DNA from: Erythrocercus mccallii
Taxonomy: Eukaryota; Chordata; Aves; Passeriformes; Dicruridae
NCBI GenBank assembly: GCA_013397435.1
Contig: VZRG01002056.1
Coordinates: forward strand, 1-64,000
Direction of reading: 5' to 3'
DNA: 64,000 bases
Part shown: piece after piece, positions 37,406-51,000 of the stretch
How positions within the stretch are numbered: position 1 is the first letter of the stretch
Layout of the letters: every line of letters starts with the position of its first letter
Notes under the pieces: generated by a model
Told to the model about the DNA's origin: nothing
Seen by the model: the letters and a program-made list of their open reading frames with translations, nothing else
Database searches by the model: none
Program-made: the position numbers and the translations under genes

Positions 37406-40400
37406 AAAATCCAACTCGCAGTTGCCTAATTTTTCTCCCTTCTTAGGTAATTAGACAAAAACGTGTATTTCCGAGGCAAATGCATGTGGCCAGTGCAGCA
37501 CAGGATTTTATTCCAGGAGCAGCTGGGTTTGCAGCAGCAGTGCAGGTGTGGCAGGTGCACACTCAGGCAAGGCTGCTGCCCCCAAGGCAGCCCCGCATCC
37601 CAGCTGCAGGAACTGCCAGTGCTCTGGACACTGCCCCACCTCCCACCTCTGGCATTTGCACCAGAAGCCTCATCACGGCTGGCACTATTTCAGCTCCAGC
37701 TGGACAAGTGGCAGCAATAGCCCAAAAATAAACTGGCCACTGGTGGCTGTTGTTGATTGAACCAGTGTCTTGTAAGGCCTGCTTGGAGAGAAGTGACTTG
37801 GCACGTTAATGACAATGGCCACACTGGGGACAACCCTTGGCATGTAAGGAGCTGAGCCAAAGTTAGAAATTTCCCTAGAGTGGACAGGGTTTAAATGACC
37901 TCCTGTGAAGGAATAAAATTACTCTTAAGTCAAATTTTTACATGCAATGACAAAGCAGGAGGATGCCTCCAAGGCAGTCGTCTGCGGTGGAATTCATTGC
38001 ATCTGATCTGTTACCTTGAAGCATCCGACCTGATGGAGGGTCTGTGGGAAACAGATGGGATAATGTGCACCTTGCGCAGTTGTGCAGACACACTTCAGTG
38101 GCACTGAGATCAAACAGCTCCATTTTGTACTCAGATTTGACAGGCAGCAATGGTAGCTGCACATGCTAATTTATTAGCATAGAACAGATGACACCATATA
38201 CATCGGAGCAGCGCTGTGCTTCAGTCACACTGCTCACAAATACTCTTGAAAGAAAAAATAAAAACAACCCAAAAAACCAGCCTCCAGGCTCTATTCTCCT
38301 CACAGTCACAGTGGCTTTGCACAGGTGTGATCAGTTTCAATTATCAGAAATAGGTGAAGTGTAACTACTACCTGCCGTTCACATTTATTCCTTAGACACT
38401 GTATGAAAGCCTTTCAAAAACAATTTAAGCTATTGTCCTCATCCTTTTGAAAACTACAGAGCTAGCAGACTTCAAAGGTGTCAGTAAATACACAACACGT
38501 TTAACAGCCTGACAGATACTTTGGCTTTGCCAGAGTAATCCCTGTTCACTTCAGCAAAGTGCCATGGACTTAAGCTAAACAGAGTTCGATTATGCCATTT
38601 GTCAGTGGCAAACATCACTCTGCAGGGAAAAGATATGCAAAAGTAAACTGAACCCTTGTCAAGACATGATAATTATACTGGTTTAACTAAAATCTGTTTG
38701 AAATTAATTTAGTTCCGTTAGTGCAAACTCTCTTGTGGGTGTCCTTAAGCAGTCGCAGTCTGGCGTTCTCATTTCAGCTTGTGCCAGACATGAACACAAG
38801 TGGAACAGATGCCTGGTTTTGGTTGATGCAAAAATGTTGGTATCAGATTTTTCACCAACTCAGAAATTCAGCCAATAGCAGAGCTATGTTCTACATCATG
38901 ATAAACCTTTCTTTTGTAGAAAGCCTCCCTGCATCACTTGAGCTCTGCAGACTGCTGGTTTTGCCCCAGTTAATGAGCTTCTGTGGTGCCCCACAGGAAT
39001 CACACCATCCTTCTTACCCAGAGGTGCTTTTAACCAGGCTCAGATGGAAGCAGTTGCCAAGGCAAACTGCTCAAGTGAAATATTTGCCACAACCTACCTA
39101 CTCTGCAGAGAGAGGCTGTAGTTTCAATTCTGAGCTAAAACTTGTAGCTCTGTAGAGAAAGATACACATGCAAACACTGTGTTGGGCCTTCAAATCTACT
39201 GCACTCAGTGCTTCCGCTGCTGTCTCAGGAGGCAGCACTAGAGCCTGGTGCTTAGCCCACCCCCATGGGAGATGGGAGCAGGCTTCTTACCATCAGTTCA
39301 GTGCTTCAGAATGAGCAAGAAGTCATTGTCTGGCAAACAGACACCAGGGGAGTCACTGAGAGAGCAGCTTGAAGGCTCTGAAGTAGATTTGCTTCTGTAA
39401 AATCAGAGAACTCAAAGTAATAGCTGCTAAAGGTGCATTTTTTACTACATCTCCTGTTCTCACCCTTTGTTTTGCTGTCATTAGGGTGTTACTTTTGTTA
39501 CATTGCAGCTGGCAGACTCAGGACATGTATAGAAGGAAGCACCGGAAGTAACAGACAATAATTTAAGGTAAAATCACAAAATTTTATTTTTTATCTTCCA
39601 AAAAGAGAAGGATCAGGAATAGGGAGGTTTATTGCTCAGGTATTTACCTACATCTGCTCTTTTCAGTACCAGCCCTAGTTCAACAGATCCCATAGAAAGC
39701 TCCTTTCTCCAGCTCTTGCCTGGTGTTTTACAGGTGCTGGGAGGAGCCCATACTCGCCTGCACAGCTCAGTGGGAGACAGGACAGCCCAGGGGACAGAAC
39801 TTGTGCAAAGTGGGGCTGGGGGGCAGTTACAGATCTCATGTCAGATGCCAGGTTTTGCCTGATTTCACTGGAGTCTTAATGGTCCAGATAAACTGCAGTG
39901 AATAGCAGATTAATCTTAAAAAAAGATGAAATCCCTGCAGTGTATCTACAAGAAGCAAGCTATTAACTTTGCACCTCTCCAAAGTGCAGAAGGACATAAA
40001 TGTTCTTCTAAAGAAAATGAAGAATTAAATCAGGGTAATAAAATTCTCCTGGTTCCTACATGGACACTAAATTTGAATCAAGTTACTGTTGGAAATGGGC
40101 CAGTAGTCTGCCCATGTACAACCACCACTGCAACCATCAAAAGAAAAGGAACTTCCCATAGCCTGTGAGCCAGTCATGCAGCTTCTCTTGGCGAGGGAAG
40201 AAAATCTCCTTTGAAACTTTTTTCCATTTACATTTCTGGGAAAAAAGGTTTTATGGTCTGCCATATTCATCCTTCATCTTACGTGTTTGTGTTTGTACAG
40301 GAGTTATTGCTAAAGCTGCAATCACAGGACACCAGGGTGTGCTTCAGCTTCAAACAAGAAGGCGCCACAGGAAGTCAGAGGAGGCTGTCAGATACTACAT

Positions 40401-43400
40401 GACAAATGTTTTAATGGCATTAGTTACAAATATTTAAATACCATCCAGACCCAGAGCTTCACCATCCCTGGCCCTTCTGCAGCAGTGAACTGTACAAATC
40501 ATTTCCCTGTGGCAAGAAGCATTTCTCCCTGTACCCTGGAGTCTCAACATCTCCCTCCATAGGAACTGCAGTTCTGATCTCTTCCTTGCAGTGTGTGAGA
40601 CCTTTTTTGTTGTTGGTTTTTGAGGTGATTCGCTCAGACTGAGGGGCTAGGAGTAAGGGTGTCAGCATTCTGTAGAAATGGCAGAATGTATTTCATCAAC
40701 GCCCTATTTGCTTGTCCTGGGCACGCCTAGAGTCTTGACTTGAAAATTCTGGACATTCACATAAGAATATTTAGTTCATTTTTTGCTAGGAATTAGTCTG
40801 CATTCATCCAACTCAACATTCCCTTTGGTGGTTTTGTCTATGGTTTTGTTTTTTTTAATAATTCAAATCTGCCTGGAGTGTTTTACAACTTTCTGCAATT
40901 TAAGCTAATCTTGAACAGATTTCACTTTGTGATTAATTACTTCTTCCTGCAAATCAGCAATTGGAAACACTGAGTTAAGACTAGTTCTTAGGCACCGTTG
41001 TCTGTCTTCCCTCAAGAATTTGTACTTGTTTCATTGGTTTTGTTCTGTCACAATTAAAAGGGTTTTCTTTTTCTTCACTCACCAGAAGTACAATAAAAAT
41101 ACAGTGCGAGTTTCGTGCTGCTCCTAAAGCACTTTACAAGAAGAGATTACTTGCTATGCTACAGATCCAGGAACTGATGGACAGCATGGTAAAGGAGCGT
41201 ATAAAAAGGCACAGGAAGCCATTTGGTGGCAATAGTATGCAGGAATCCTGGGCCTATTCAACTAAACCATGCCCTACAGTATTTCTGTTTGCATTCTATT
41301 CACCACTGACTCACAACTATCCATCATGACTTGACAGACTCCATCAATTAAATCTATTGCAGAATGATTTTTATAGAATTATCAATTTGTTTTGTCAATT
41401 TTAATAACAGTTCCTCAAACACAAACGTAACAAGATTACAGTCCCAAAAGAAAGGGATTCAAAGCTATAGCACTGGAGTACCAGGTGAAGTTGCTCTGAC
41501 ACCCTTTTCAGCTCCAATATACATCTAGACTGAGACTAGTGTCCTCTGTCACCTCACCAACCTCTTCTATCTCCCAGGGAGGTGTCAATACCTCTGGTTT
41601 GCAGAAGACAAATGCTGCTTTGGAGCCTTTTTCCCACTTGGACCAGCCTAATTCCCAGGTATTACTGAGCAGCCTTTCTTACAAAGAGGACATTGGGAAT
41701 GAGCCTCATTAACATGAATAGGAGTCCAGTGGTCAGCTGCCTTGGCACCCTGTCAGAAATGGGAGTAACAGTCCCTGCATTTCTTAACTCCCAAATCTGC
41801 TGCATTATTATGCTGATGACTTCAAGCAGTCTCTACTGGAAGCTTCAAAGACCCTTGTGTGAAGAGCACGTCCAGTTCATACCACCCTCAGAGGTCCCTT
41901 CTGAGATAGCATGACACCTTTCATCACCACATCAGTGTAAAATACATTGAACAGAGCCCCAGTGAACTTGGGCACTTGGGCAGAGAGTTACACCACATTG
42001 GAAATGTCAGTTCACAGTGTAAATCTCCCTGTTGCTATTGGGTAACTTGCAAACAGCAAACTGTCAAGGCTTTTTCTTCTGCTGTTGCCAAAAGGTGTCT
42101 CTGTAACAGCTTGGGATCCCTCGTGCTGTGCTGGGTACCCTTCCAATACTGCTGCCCTGGAAAAATGCCATCTGCTGAGCAGCACACCATGGGCCCCATT
42201 CAAGGCATCAGGAGCAGGGAGAGGGGGAGGCAGGTGGAAAATAACAGTCCAAGTCTCCCTTAGAACTACTGGCTTACTGCAAGGGCTGTCATTACAGCAG
42301 TATTGCCAATTTGACAAGAAAAGATAGCGGACAACAAACTACTGCTTCAGATGCAGACCCAAGATGGTGTTTGTAAGCAAATGAGAGATGCAGCAATGTC
42401 CCCTCAAAGTCTGTCCCTGTCATCACTGTCAGACCTGGCAGTGCTGCAGCTGGCAGCTCTCAGTCTCCAGCGAGCTGGGGACCTTGTGACAGTCAGAGAC
42501 TGGCCAGGGAGCCTGACTGGTGACTTCCCCAGCAGCTGGTATGAAGCAACTGCAGAGCTGCTCCGCACTGCTCTGGTACAACCTGGATTTAGCTGTGCAT
42601 CACAAGTTTTCTTGCCAGACAACAAGGGCTTTCCCAACATCTTTCCCATAAAAAGGCTACTGGGCAGGCAAATGGTGTCTACCTACACTGAGAAAGAGAA
42701 GGTTGCAAATGGTGTAGCCAGAGCTCAGTGGAGCTGTGCCTGCCTAATACCACTAAGCATCTAACCTCCAAATCCCATTAGTAACTTTAAATAAGTCTAA
42801 GGGGGAAAGATGTCAGATTTATCATAGACCTGACTCTGGAGTACTCTCCCTGCTGGGCTGAGCCTGTCGCCCGTGGCTGACGCCACTGGCTGTGCATCTT
42901 AGAGGCTTGTCCCAATAACAATCACCAGCAAAAATAACTTTTCCCTAATACCTTCTTTAATGTTGCATGCCTTTGTAAGGCTCTCTTCCTCTTTTTATTT
43001 TTTTCTCCTTTGATTGTTTTCCAACTTTTTCCTGTTATTAACTAAATGCCAACTCACTGTGTATTTAGTAATCAGATTATCTGCTAATACCTGCCTAAAG
43101 CAGTCATCAATGATTAAAGAAAGAGTGGTCATTATGTTATTTTAATACAAATTATTTGTATTTTTAACACAAATTATTATCCTGAGGCCGAGATTGAATT
43201 AAAGGAGAGATCAAATTAATGAGGGATTGAATTAAATTAGAAACATCTGATTGCGATATTTCCTACATCTCCAAACTGCCAAAAGAAGACAGTGGTATGG
43301 CTGTGAATTTATGTTATTTCATGAAAAGGTACGAACATCTTGTTTTAACTGCATCTGAGAAATGTGCCTTACCACAGGTATACCTGGGCCACAGCAATTT

Positions 43401-46400
43401 TGAAAGAGGATATAATGTAACAGCAAAAGATTTAATCAGAACATGAGGCACAAAATCTCTGCTGCTTTCTTGTTTCACACAAGGTAGGCCAGATTTCCAG
43501 GCGCTCTGTTCACCCACTGCCTCCCCCACACGTGCACACGATCACTACGGCAGGGAGCTGCAGACGTGGGGGCACACAGCCCCTAAAAGCAAAGCTCTGG
43601 GCCATCTTTTGGATGCAGGCAAATTTAATACATTCCTCCAGTTATTAAGATTGCCTTTGAATAATTTTATCTTTTCCACCCTCCCCAAAGTGTCTTAATG
43701 AGGGATATGATGTGAAAGCACTTCCCTAGCTTCTAATTTGGATACGTTTATTAGTTCTAAATAGCACAGGGAATGAAGATTTCAGGCTTGCTCTCTACAG
43801 GGAACAATCAGTGGGCTCAGGATGTTGTCTGAACTGAACTGAGCTCCTCAGTTTTATAAGTGGTCTTTCTAATCCTACTTCTTATCCTACTCTAATCATC
43901 AACAATCCCATTGCTATTCCTGCCCTGAATCTGACTTCATTACAGCAGTACTTGTGTTGCCCTGCATTTCAGTCACTTTTGTGAGACTCTAAACTGCTTG
44001 TGAGAAATGCTTTAGCTGACTTGAATGATTGTTTGACTTGAATGATTGTTTATCTCCCAATCATAAATGCTAATTACAGAGCTGAGAAAATTGGTTTGTC
44101 TTTATTGCCATATTTCCACATAGAAATATAGAACATTAATTTTTTTATTATTTCAATGAATTTCCTTTATTCTTTGATCCAGTGAGTGCAGAGGGCAGAT
44201 TATCTCTCCCAGTGTGAGAAACTGCTTCACAGAAGCAGTAAGCCAATCAGGAGAAAAATCTTGGCAGTATGAAGTTGTGACCTAAATCTGTCCTTCACTG
44301 CATTTCCTCCTCTCTCCAAAACATCCAAACTTCAAAACAGCTGCCCTTATTCAGAACAGTTCTTCTCTCTACTCAAATAGGTCACTTACAGAATGAAGGC
44401 CATAACTGCACATCACCCTCTCACAAAGCAAAGTGCTTCCCCGAGCCATGCATGGCTAGGCTCTGGGACGCTTCACGTCTCTGCAAAAGGCCTTCCTTGT
44501 GGGAAATGCAGCTGTGTTTTACATCCAAGACAGAATGACTTTTCCCTGCTGATTTTAAAAATCAATTGCAATTACAGTCAGAACAAATGCTGAGTTCAGC
44601 GTGCAACTCCCCGGATTCCAGAGTCAGAGAATCCCCCTGCATATGGCAGAGCCCTGCACAAGGAGCCTCCATTTGAGATTGAGATGTGCATTTTGCAAAA
44701 GTGCATCTTTTGGCCTGTGGAGGTCTGAGTGTAAATTAAGAAAGCTCCACTGCAGGCCACAGAGCTAGGCTGGTTCAGGACAGCTGAGCCCTGTTTGTGG
44801 CATGCAAAGGAAAGACAGGAAAGGGGCAGCTGTAACACACTCTTACATGGGTGCTGTTTATCAGATGGTGAAACAGCATGACCATGAGCCTCAGAACATC
44901 TAAACTGTTTGGTGACAACTATAAAATTCAGAAGTTAGAAGCACTTCATAAAAAGGCAGCAGATCCCATGTGGTGGGGCCCACAGCTGGAGGTACCAAGG
45001 TTCAGTGGCTGGACACCCTGCAGACATTTGCCTCATAAATCCACACAAATCCAGCATGGCCAGGACTGGCCTTATTTGTGTGTTTCAGAGGGACTGTTAT
45101 TACAGCTGGAAATTTCCAACAATCTTTTGCTTCTCTTTTCACTCTGTTTTATTGGTGGTTTGGTTTTTTTTTTTACCAAACTGAATCAATAAAAGTAGTG
45201 TCGCATGTTCTCCCTATTGCTTATATATAAATGTAATTTAAAGGCCTAAACTAATGTATGCCATGTCTTTCACTACAGAGAAGTTCCCAAGGGACTAAAC
45301 AACAAAAAAATAAGATTAAAATGAGCTTTCAAATGATGAAATATGTATATCATCAATGGTTTACAGAGCAAATGGTTTCTGTATTAACAATAAGGTTCAC
45401 CCATATCGAATTAAATCTCAGTATAAAGCTATATTTTAAATTCAGCAAGTCCTGTATCCTTCCAAAATATTCTCGCAGCCTCCTTGCAGGTTTCATAGTC
45501 ATGCAAGTTCATCAGAAAGCAAAGGTCTTTGGACACTGTGGGAAGGAGATTTGAAGCAATGCAGTATCACTGTCAAATGTGTGATCTCTGACCCTCAACC
45601 TTCCCATCCTGCTCAAACACAGGCACCTGTCTGCTTCAGCAGAACAGGGCATCAACTAAACTGCTGGCATTTCTCTCTTTCTCACATACAACACTGATTT
45701 TGAAACCAGTCCACTGTGCTAAATTATAAGAAACTGTTCTCTAAGGAATTAAGAAATTTGCCACATGAAAAAAACAAGAGCCTTAGTAGTGCATTTCATT
45801 CCTGAAGTATTTGTGTGATTACTGCTGGAGGGAGCCCTTCAAATGCTTTATCTAGACCCAGACACAAGATCTTTTTGCTAAGTCCATGGGCTATTTTACT
45901 GAAAAAAGAAGATATATTTTTTCAGTGGTAAGGTGATTCAGAAATCCCCAGGTGCTGAGGTGATTGCCTGAGATATTTGGGATATAGAGGATTATGGGTT
46001 GAAAACATGATATTCAAGTCAATTACCTTGAGTTTAAGGTGAAATAGAACTGTAATGAAATCTATAGTACTATGGTATAATGCAGTGGAGAATTAAGCTT
46101 CAAACCTTTTTACTTGCTCTATGCTTACAGGAAAATTAAGCCTCTTGAAGTCTAGCTGTTTCTGTAACAAGACTGCTCAAAATCCATGTATCCACAAATA
46201 GTTAAGGCACTCAAGAATGATGCTTACAACTGGATCATCCAGTTCACTGGTTTTGTGGAAATACACACCACCAACCCCCCCCTCCACCACCCACAGCCCA
46301 CAGCCAAATGGCCAGGCAGACACGTTTCTCCTGGGTTTGTTCTGTAGCAGTGACCGTGGCGTTCCCAGGACAGCTGTGACAGAGAGGACAGACTGGAACA

Positions 46401-47470
46401 GTGGCAGCAGCAGTGAAAGGCACAGCCTGAGTGGATGTCTGAGCCAGGCAGGAAGAGGGGCAGCCAGGAGAGGCCGGGTGCCAGGCAGTCACCTCTGTGC
46501 TTGCTGCCTGCTCCCGAGCCTGGCACTGTAACAGTGAGCCTTGTCCCGGGAGCCCTTCGTGGGCAGGGCAGAAGGGAATCCTGCCTCTGGACAGGCGTGA
46601 GGGGGAGGCCACAGCACCAGCACACAAACCCTGCCGCTCCTCTGCACAAATAACGGGGACAACAGCCAAAGCCCGGGCACAGGGATGAAAGCACATTTGT
46701 GAGGAAGTCGTATCTGGCAGGGAGGACATAAGGAGCAGCTCTGCCGGGGAACATCGACTGCCCCGCTGTCTGCGATGTGGCAAGGTATGCAAATCCCTGC
46801 CTTGGGATCCTGCTGTGCACGAGTCACCAGATGGTGCTCTACATACAGACTTGAAAGTTCTTTATCTTAATGTAGGAACTTCCATGGCCTTTGAGGAAAT
46901 ACCGATGTTATTTTTGTGAAGCCTTACCTTTAAAGTTTAATTTGCATCTTAGTCTTTTTATCTCAAATAGGTTTTTTGTTAAGCTGTTTATTCAGAACAG
47001 TTTTGGTGCTGGGATTTTTGAGACAGAATTTACAGGCATGAGACTTCCATCCAAGTCTGCCAAAAATATGGGAGTAAAATATAAGCTGCAATAAGAAAAT
47101 ATTTAGTCATATAATTTTTATATCACTTATTTTGCCTGCAATGGGAAATAAATATACAGAATCTTCTGCATCACGGTGGATATGACATCACAGAGGTGGT
47201 ATCATGTCAGAAAAGAAATCTGAGGATGTGGTGAGGATGTAATAGTAGGTAGAAGGCTTTTCAGATTAAAATAGCTACAGCATAGTAGAGCATTCTTATC
47301 TCCTAGAAATACAATGCCAAGTGTATCCAAATCCTCCTCATCTTCCCTCTGAAATCCTATACCATCCTGCTTCAACTAATATTTTTAAGACAATTAACAG
47401 AAGTACTGAGAATATGGATGCCTCTTTTTCCCTTTCATCACCTCTTAAAAGAGGGTTCATCTCGTTAAAG
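37406..47470. other. Intergenic DNA between PEAK1 and TSPAN3, left part
   Basis: No gene is recognised. The longest ORFs (for example 42351-42764, 137 codons, and 46224-46820 on the - strand, 198 codons) have no family resemblance and fall in GC-richer patches where chance ORFs are expected. Patches at 37.48-37.74 and 46.26-46.80 kb are GC-richer than their surroundings. A 17-bp tandem duplication lies at 44018-44051, and 43.05-43.26 kb is unusually rich in TAAT and ATTA words. Confidence 0.6.
44018..44051 (+). repeat. Perfect 17-bp tandem duplication
   Basis: GACTTGAATGATTGTTT occurs twice with no gap (44018-44034 and 44035-44051). The absence of mismatches indicates a recent duplication, likely by replication slippage. 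Confidence 0.95.
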
Positions 47471-48080
47471 TATATATTAGAAGTGACGTGCACTACGACT
47501 CAGAAGGTCAGGGCAACAGCAATTTATTAGAGCACGCATTTGATCGTCTCCTTGAAATTTTGGGAACCGCCCAGGAGGTGGCAGCAAATGGCACTCCGGG
47601 GGTAGGAGCCTCCGGGGGAGCCTGCGAGATGCCCAAACCAGCGCCGGGTTCCCAATTACACCGGCTTTATCTTCTACCCAGCATGAACTCAACTCATTAC
47701 TTTTGTTCTTTGCGGAGCGGCAGAGAGAACAAAGCCACATGAGACTTTCACAATGTTGCACTCAATCGGCGTGTAACATTGTAAAAATATAGTAGCACTT
47801 TAAAGTAACTTGTCATTTTCATAAAATTTGTAATTACTCGAATCATTTATTTCCCTACATGAAGGCTATTAAAAATAGTTTCAGGGGCAGTGCAATTTGT
47901 TATTAAATGAAGGTCAATCTCATTAGATCACTATAGCAGGGATCCTAATAATATCCTGGCAGAAACGAGGTATCTCATTACAGAAGTTGTATTTTGTTTG
48001 AAATATTAGGTCGCCATTAACTGAGCACTAAAATACACATAATATTGGATGACATAAATTATTCCCCTGAAAAACTGCCA
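47471..48080. promoter_or_regulatory. Candidate intergenic regulatory island (CpG-rich block joined to AT-rich block)
   Basis: From about 47.48 to 47.78 kb the sequence becomes GC- and CpG-rich inside an AT-rich desert, then changes abruptly to an AT-rich block to about 48.08 kb. The GC-rich part has a CTCF-like CCAGGAGGTGGCAG at 47571-47584 (one mismatch to a 14-base consensus), a CRE-like TGACGTGCA and GAACAAAG words of the SOX type. An 11-base inverted repeat (47751-47761 with 47771-47781) marks the border. The AT-rich part has TAATTA and ATTTATTT words and a MEF2-type TTAAAAATAG at 47869-47878. The alternative is a solo retroviral LTR on the - strand for the GC-rich part: read in reverse it has CTAATAAATTGCTGTTGCC near one end, like an R/U5 poly(A) region. 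I could not find matching target-site duplications, so neither reading is secure. Confidence 0.35.
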
Positions 48081-51000
48081 CTGTGGTAAAACAATGATGA
48101 GGGTACAATACAAAGCTTAACATTTTCTGTCTTTTCTAGCTGGATTCACTCACCTAATATCAATTTGGTTTGCTGCTTCTTCTGGATACTGAACCACAGT
48201 TGGGTTGCTAAAATTACACATAGAGCTGGTTTCAGAGTGTGACACTGCAGACTACAACCACTGAGAAAGATGTTTAATTTTCTTTGTAACACCTGAGTAA
48301 GCTGCCATCCAGGAAATACCAAGATTTAAAAGGAAAAAAATTAAAAAGAGAAAGAGTCCAGAAGTAAACATTGCTTTTATAAATACAAGAGGAGTTACTT
48401 TCCCTTTAATTAACTTAACCCATTTGGAAAGTACCAATTGGTTTTTCTAGGCCTTTCATTCTACTGGAACCACAGCTGAAGGTATGGATGTGTTTAAATG
48501 CTTCTCTGAAGCTATATCACAGCACTTAACACCTGGCAGGATCCTGCTGAGCATCTGCTCCAAGCCAGTCAACAGCACCCAGAAAGGTACCCCAGATTAT
48601 CCGTGGGAGGGAGCACAACAATTACAGGAGCCCTGCTTACCAGAGGCTTCAGACCTCCATGGTATCAACTCAAGACTCATGATACACCTGTGAGGGACAG
48701 CAGCAGCCTCAGGAAACTGCGAGGAAAGCAGAAAAAGAGGTTATACTGATTTCCTAGGACCATGAAGTGGATCCAGGAAAGGTTCTCCATCAATGGAGTG
48801 TGTGCTATAACAGCAACAGCCCTCTCCTTTCAGCAGAACAGGTTTAACCACTGCAGAGGTTGTGGTTAGAAGGTGTGTACAAACACAGACGCTCAACATG
48901 GGGCAGCTCACAGCAGCTACAGATGGCACCGAGAGAACACTTTGGTGTTCTGCACTGCTGTTCTGCAGAAGCAAAGGCAGTCCTGCTGGTTTGTGGCTAT
49001 AGCTTGGGCTTTTTAAAAATTCTCAACTAGAAATTGGGATTTAAAAATTTTTTTTGATCAAATTTGTAGATAGAAAAATGCTACTTACAAGAATGAAATA
49101 TTTTAATTATATTTTCACCTGCAGATTATGTAATGAACCCAGACTGTAGTGCTTAGCATCTGAGGCAGGGAGGCCCCATAACACCTTAGAGAGATACCCC
49201 ACGGTCCTGTGCCCCCCAAGCCATGTCCCCAGGGTGTGCCACCACATCACCAAAATGAAGTCCTACCCACCGTGTAACAGGGACACACGGACATGCATGT
49301 TGGATGGTAAGTCCATCATGCAGTGCTTACACAGGAAGTCTATTTTTTTTGACTTTCTGCCTGTCACTGACTTACTATATTTACATCAGCTTTAGAATTT
49401 TCTTATTCATAATTTTTCTTTTTGAAACACTTTCTTGGAAGGTAAAACAAACATAAATAGCTACAGTGAGAGAATTGTGAATTGGCTTGAAGTGGGTGCT
49501 GCAAAAGGGAAAAGGCAATACAGGAATACAGAGCATGTGCAAAAACAGGCATGGCACTGTACAAAGAGCACAAAAGCTTATAGAAAATGACCTTAACAGC
49601 TGAATTTTGAACAAAAAACCAGCAAACAAACAGCAAGTGATGATCAGGTAAGGTGAAACACTTTAGGGTTCTTGGAGGGTGATGTCCCAAAAGCATTTTT
49701 GCTGACAGCAAATAAAAGTCCACACCTGCCCACTGTTCATTTCTGCCTATTTGTGGCCCTGACAGGTAGGCTGGTGCACATTCTACTGAGGGCCATCCAG
49801 TGAACAGACTGGATAAAAATCCAGGTTAAAAATACAACCTTCTTTTGCCTGAGTTATTTTTTCCACTAATCTGCTGCTGCCACTTGGTCTCCATGGTTAC
49901 ACAAATACTTCTAGTGGTACCTTTGCTACTGTCATGTGAAGAAGGGTTAGGGAGAATGGAGAAGCCAGCAAAAAGCTGCTGAAGCTGACACTGCTGCAGA
50001 AAGGGAAATCACAGGATGCTCTGAGATTTCACAAACCTTTCCTTTCCAGCAGGTTTGATTGAAGAAGCTCCCACCCCAGTCCCCTCTTCAGCAGTGGCCA
50101 CTGTTTGTGAATAAAACAGTGTCACTCTCTCCTCCAACAGTGCCTTGGTGCAGTGGCAGTGCAGACTGGAGGGATTTAGAAGCAGCTCTGCTGCCATGGG
50201 AAAAGCCATGGAACGCAGAGACCATTTTCCAGGATACAGATCCTGAAAACTGAGCTGACTGGAGCTGGCAGAGAGCTCATGCAGAAAATGTAATGAGGAG
50301 GGAGTGAGGAAGGAGAAGGTGCTATTTGTAGTTTAGTGTAAAAGACCCCAAAGAACAGAATGGACAGTACCATGATGTCTCACTTTTTCTTACAGCATAA
50401 AATGGATGAACTACACAGATTGAGCTCCTCTCCAGCATCAGAGTGGACTTGGAGGCCAATCTACACCTTTTTCTTAACAAAAACAATGCAAATGTACCTC
50501 TGGGGAAACTGCCAATGCCAGTGACATGTTTCTAAACAGAACTTTTCATATCTTGGTTTTTGAACTATTACATCAGTCCTTTGGATCTATATGCAGAATT
50601 GTTTCAGAGTTTGTCTAACATCAGACTTTTAGCTCCAAACTGTTTTTCTATGGTGCTTCTCAAATCTGAAAGGTCTCCCTCCAGCATGCCAACCCTCATC
50701 ATGACAGGACTGCTATCAAATATAAATATAAAAATAAATATAGAATAGATTAGAACACACAAACATCCTTTATGTACTTGAACAAGGATATATTATCATA
50801 TCAGTTCATGAAAATTGTATTTAAATGCAGTGTATATAAGTCTTTATTATTAAAAATTTTATTCAATGTAGATTAAGTTAGATGATAAAAAGAAAAGATA
50901 ATGAACTAATCTTAACCTATTTTTCCCCTTCCTTAGTCATGAAGAATGCTCCTCATCCCTTTAACATCCCTTCAGTGGCAATAAAATGGACCTTGCTTCC

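Noticed and set aside
41693..41914. A YADD-like tetrapeptide in one frame, suggesting a reverse transcriptase remnant
   Set aside because: Only four residues match. The flanking sequence does not show the other reverse-transcriptase motifs at correct spacing, and no LTR or CR1 context was found.
42351..42764. 137-codon + strand ORF in the intergenic region
   Set aside because: No recognisable domain, no splice or promoter context, and composition like the surrounding GC-richer patch. Most likely a chance ORF.
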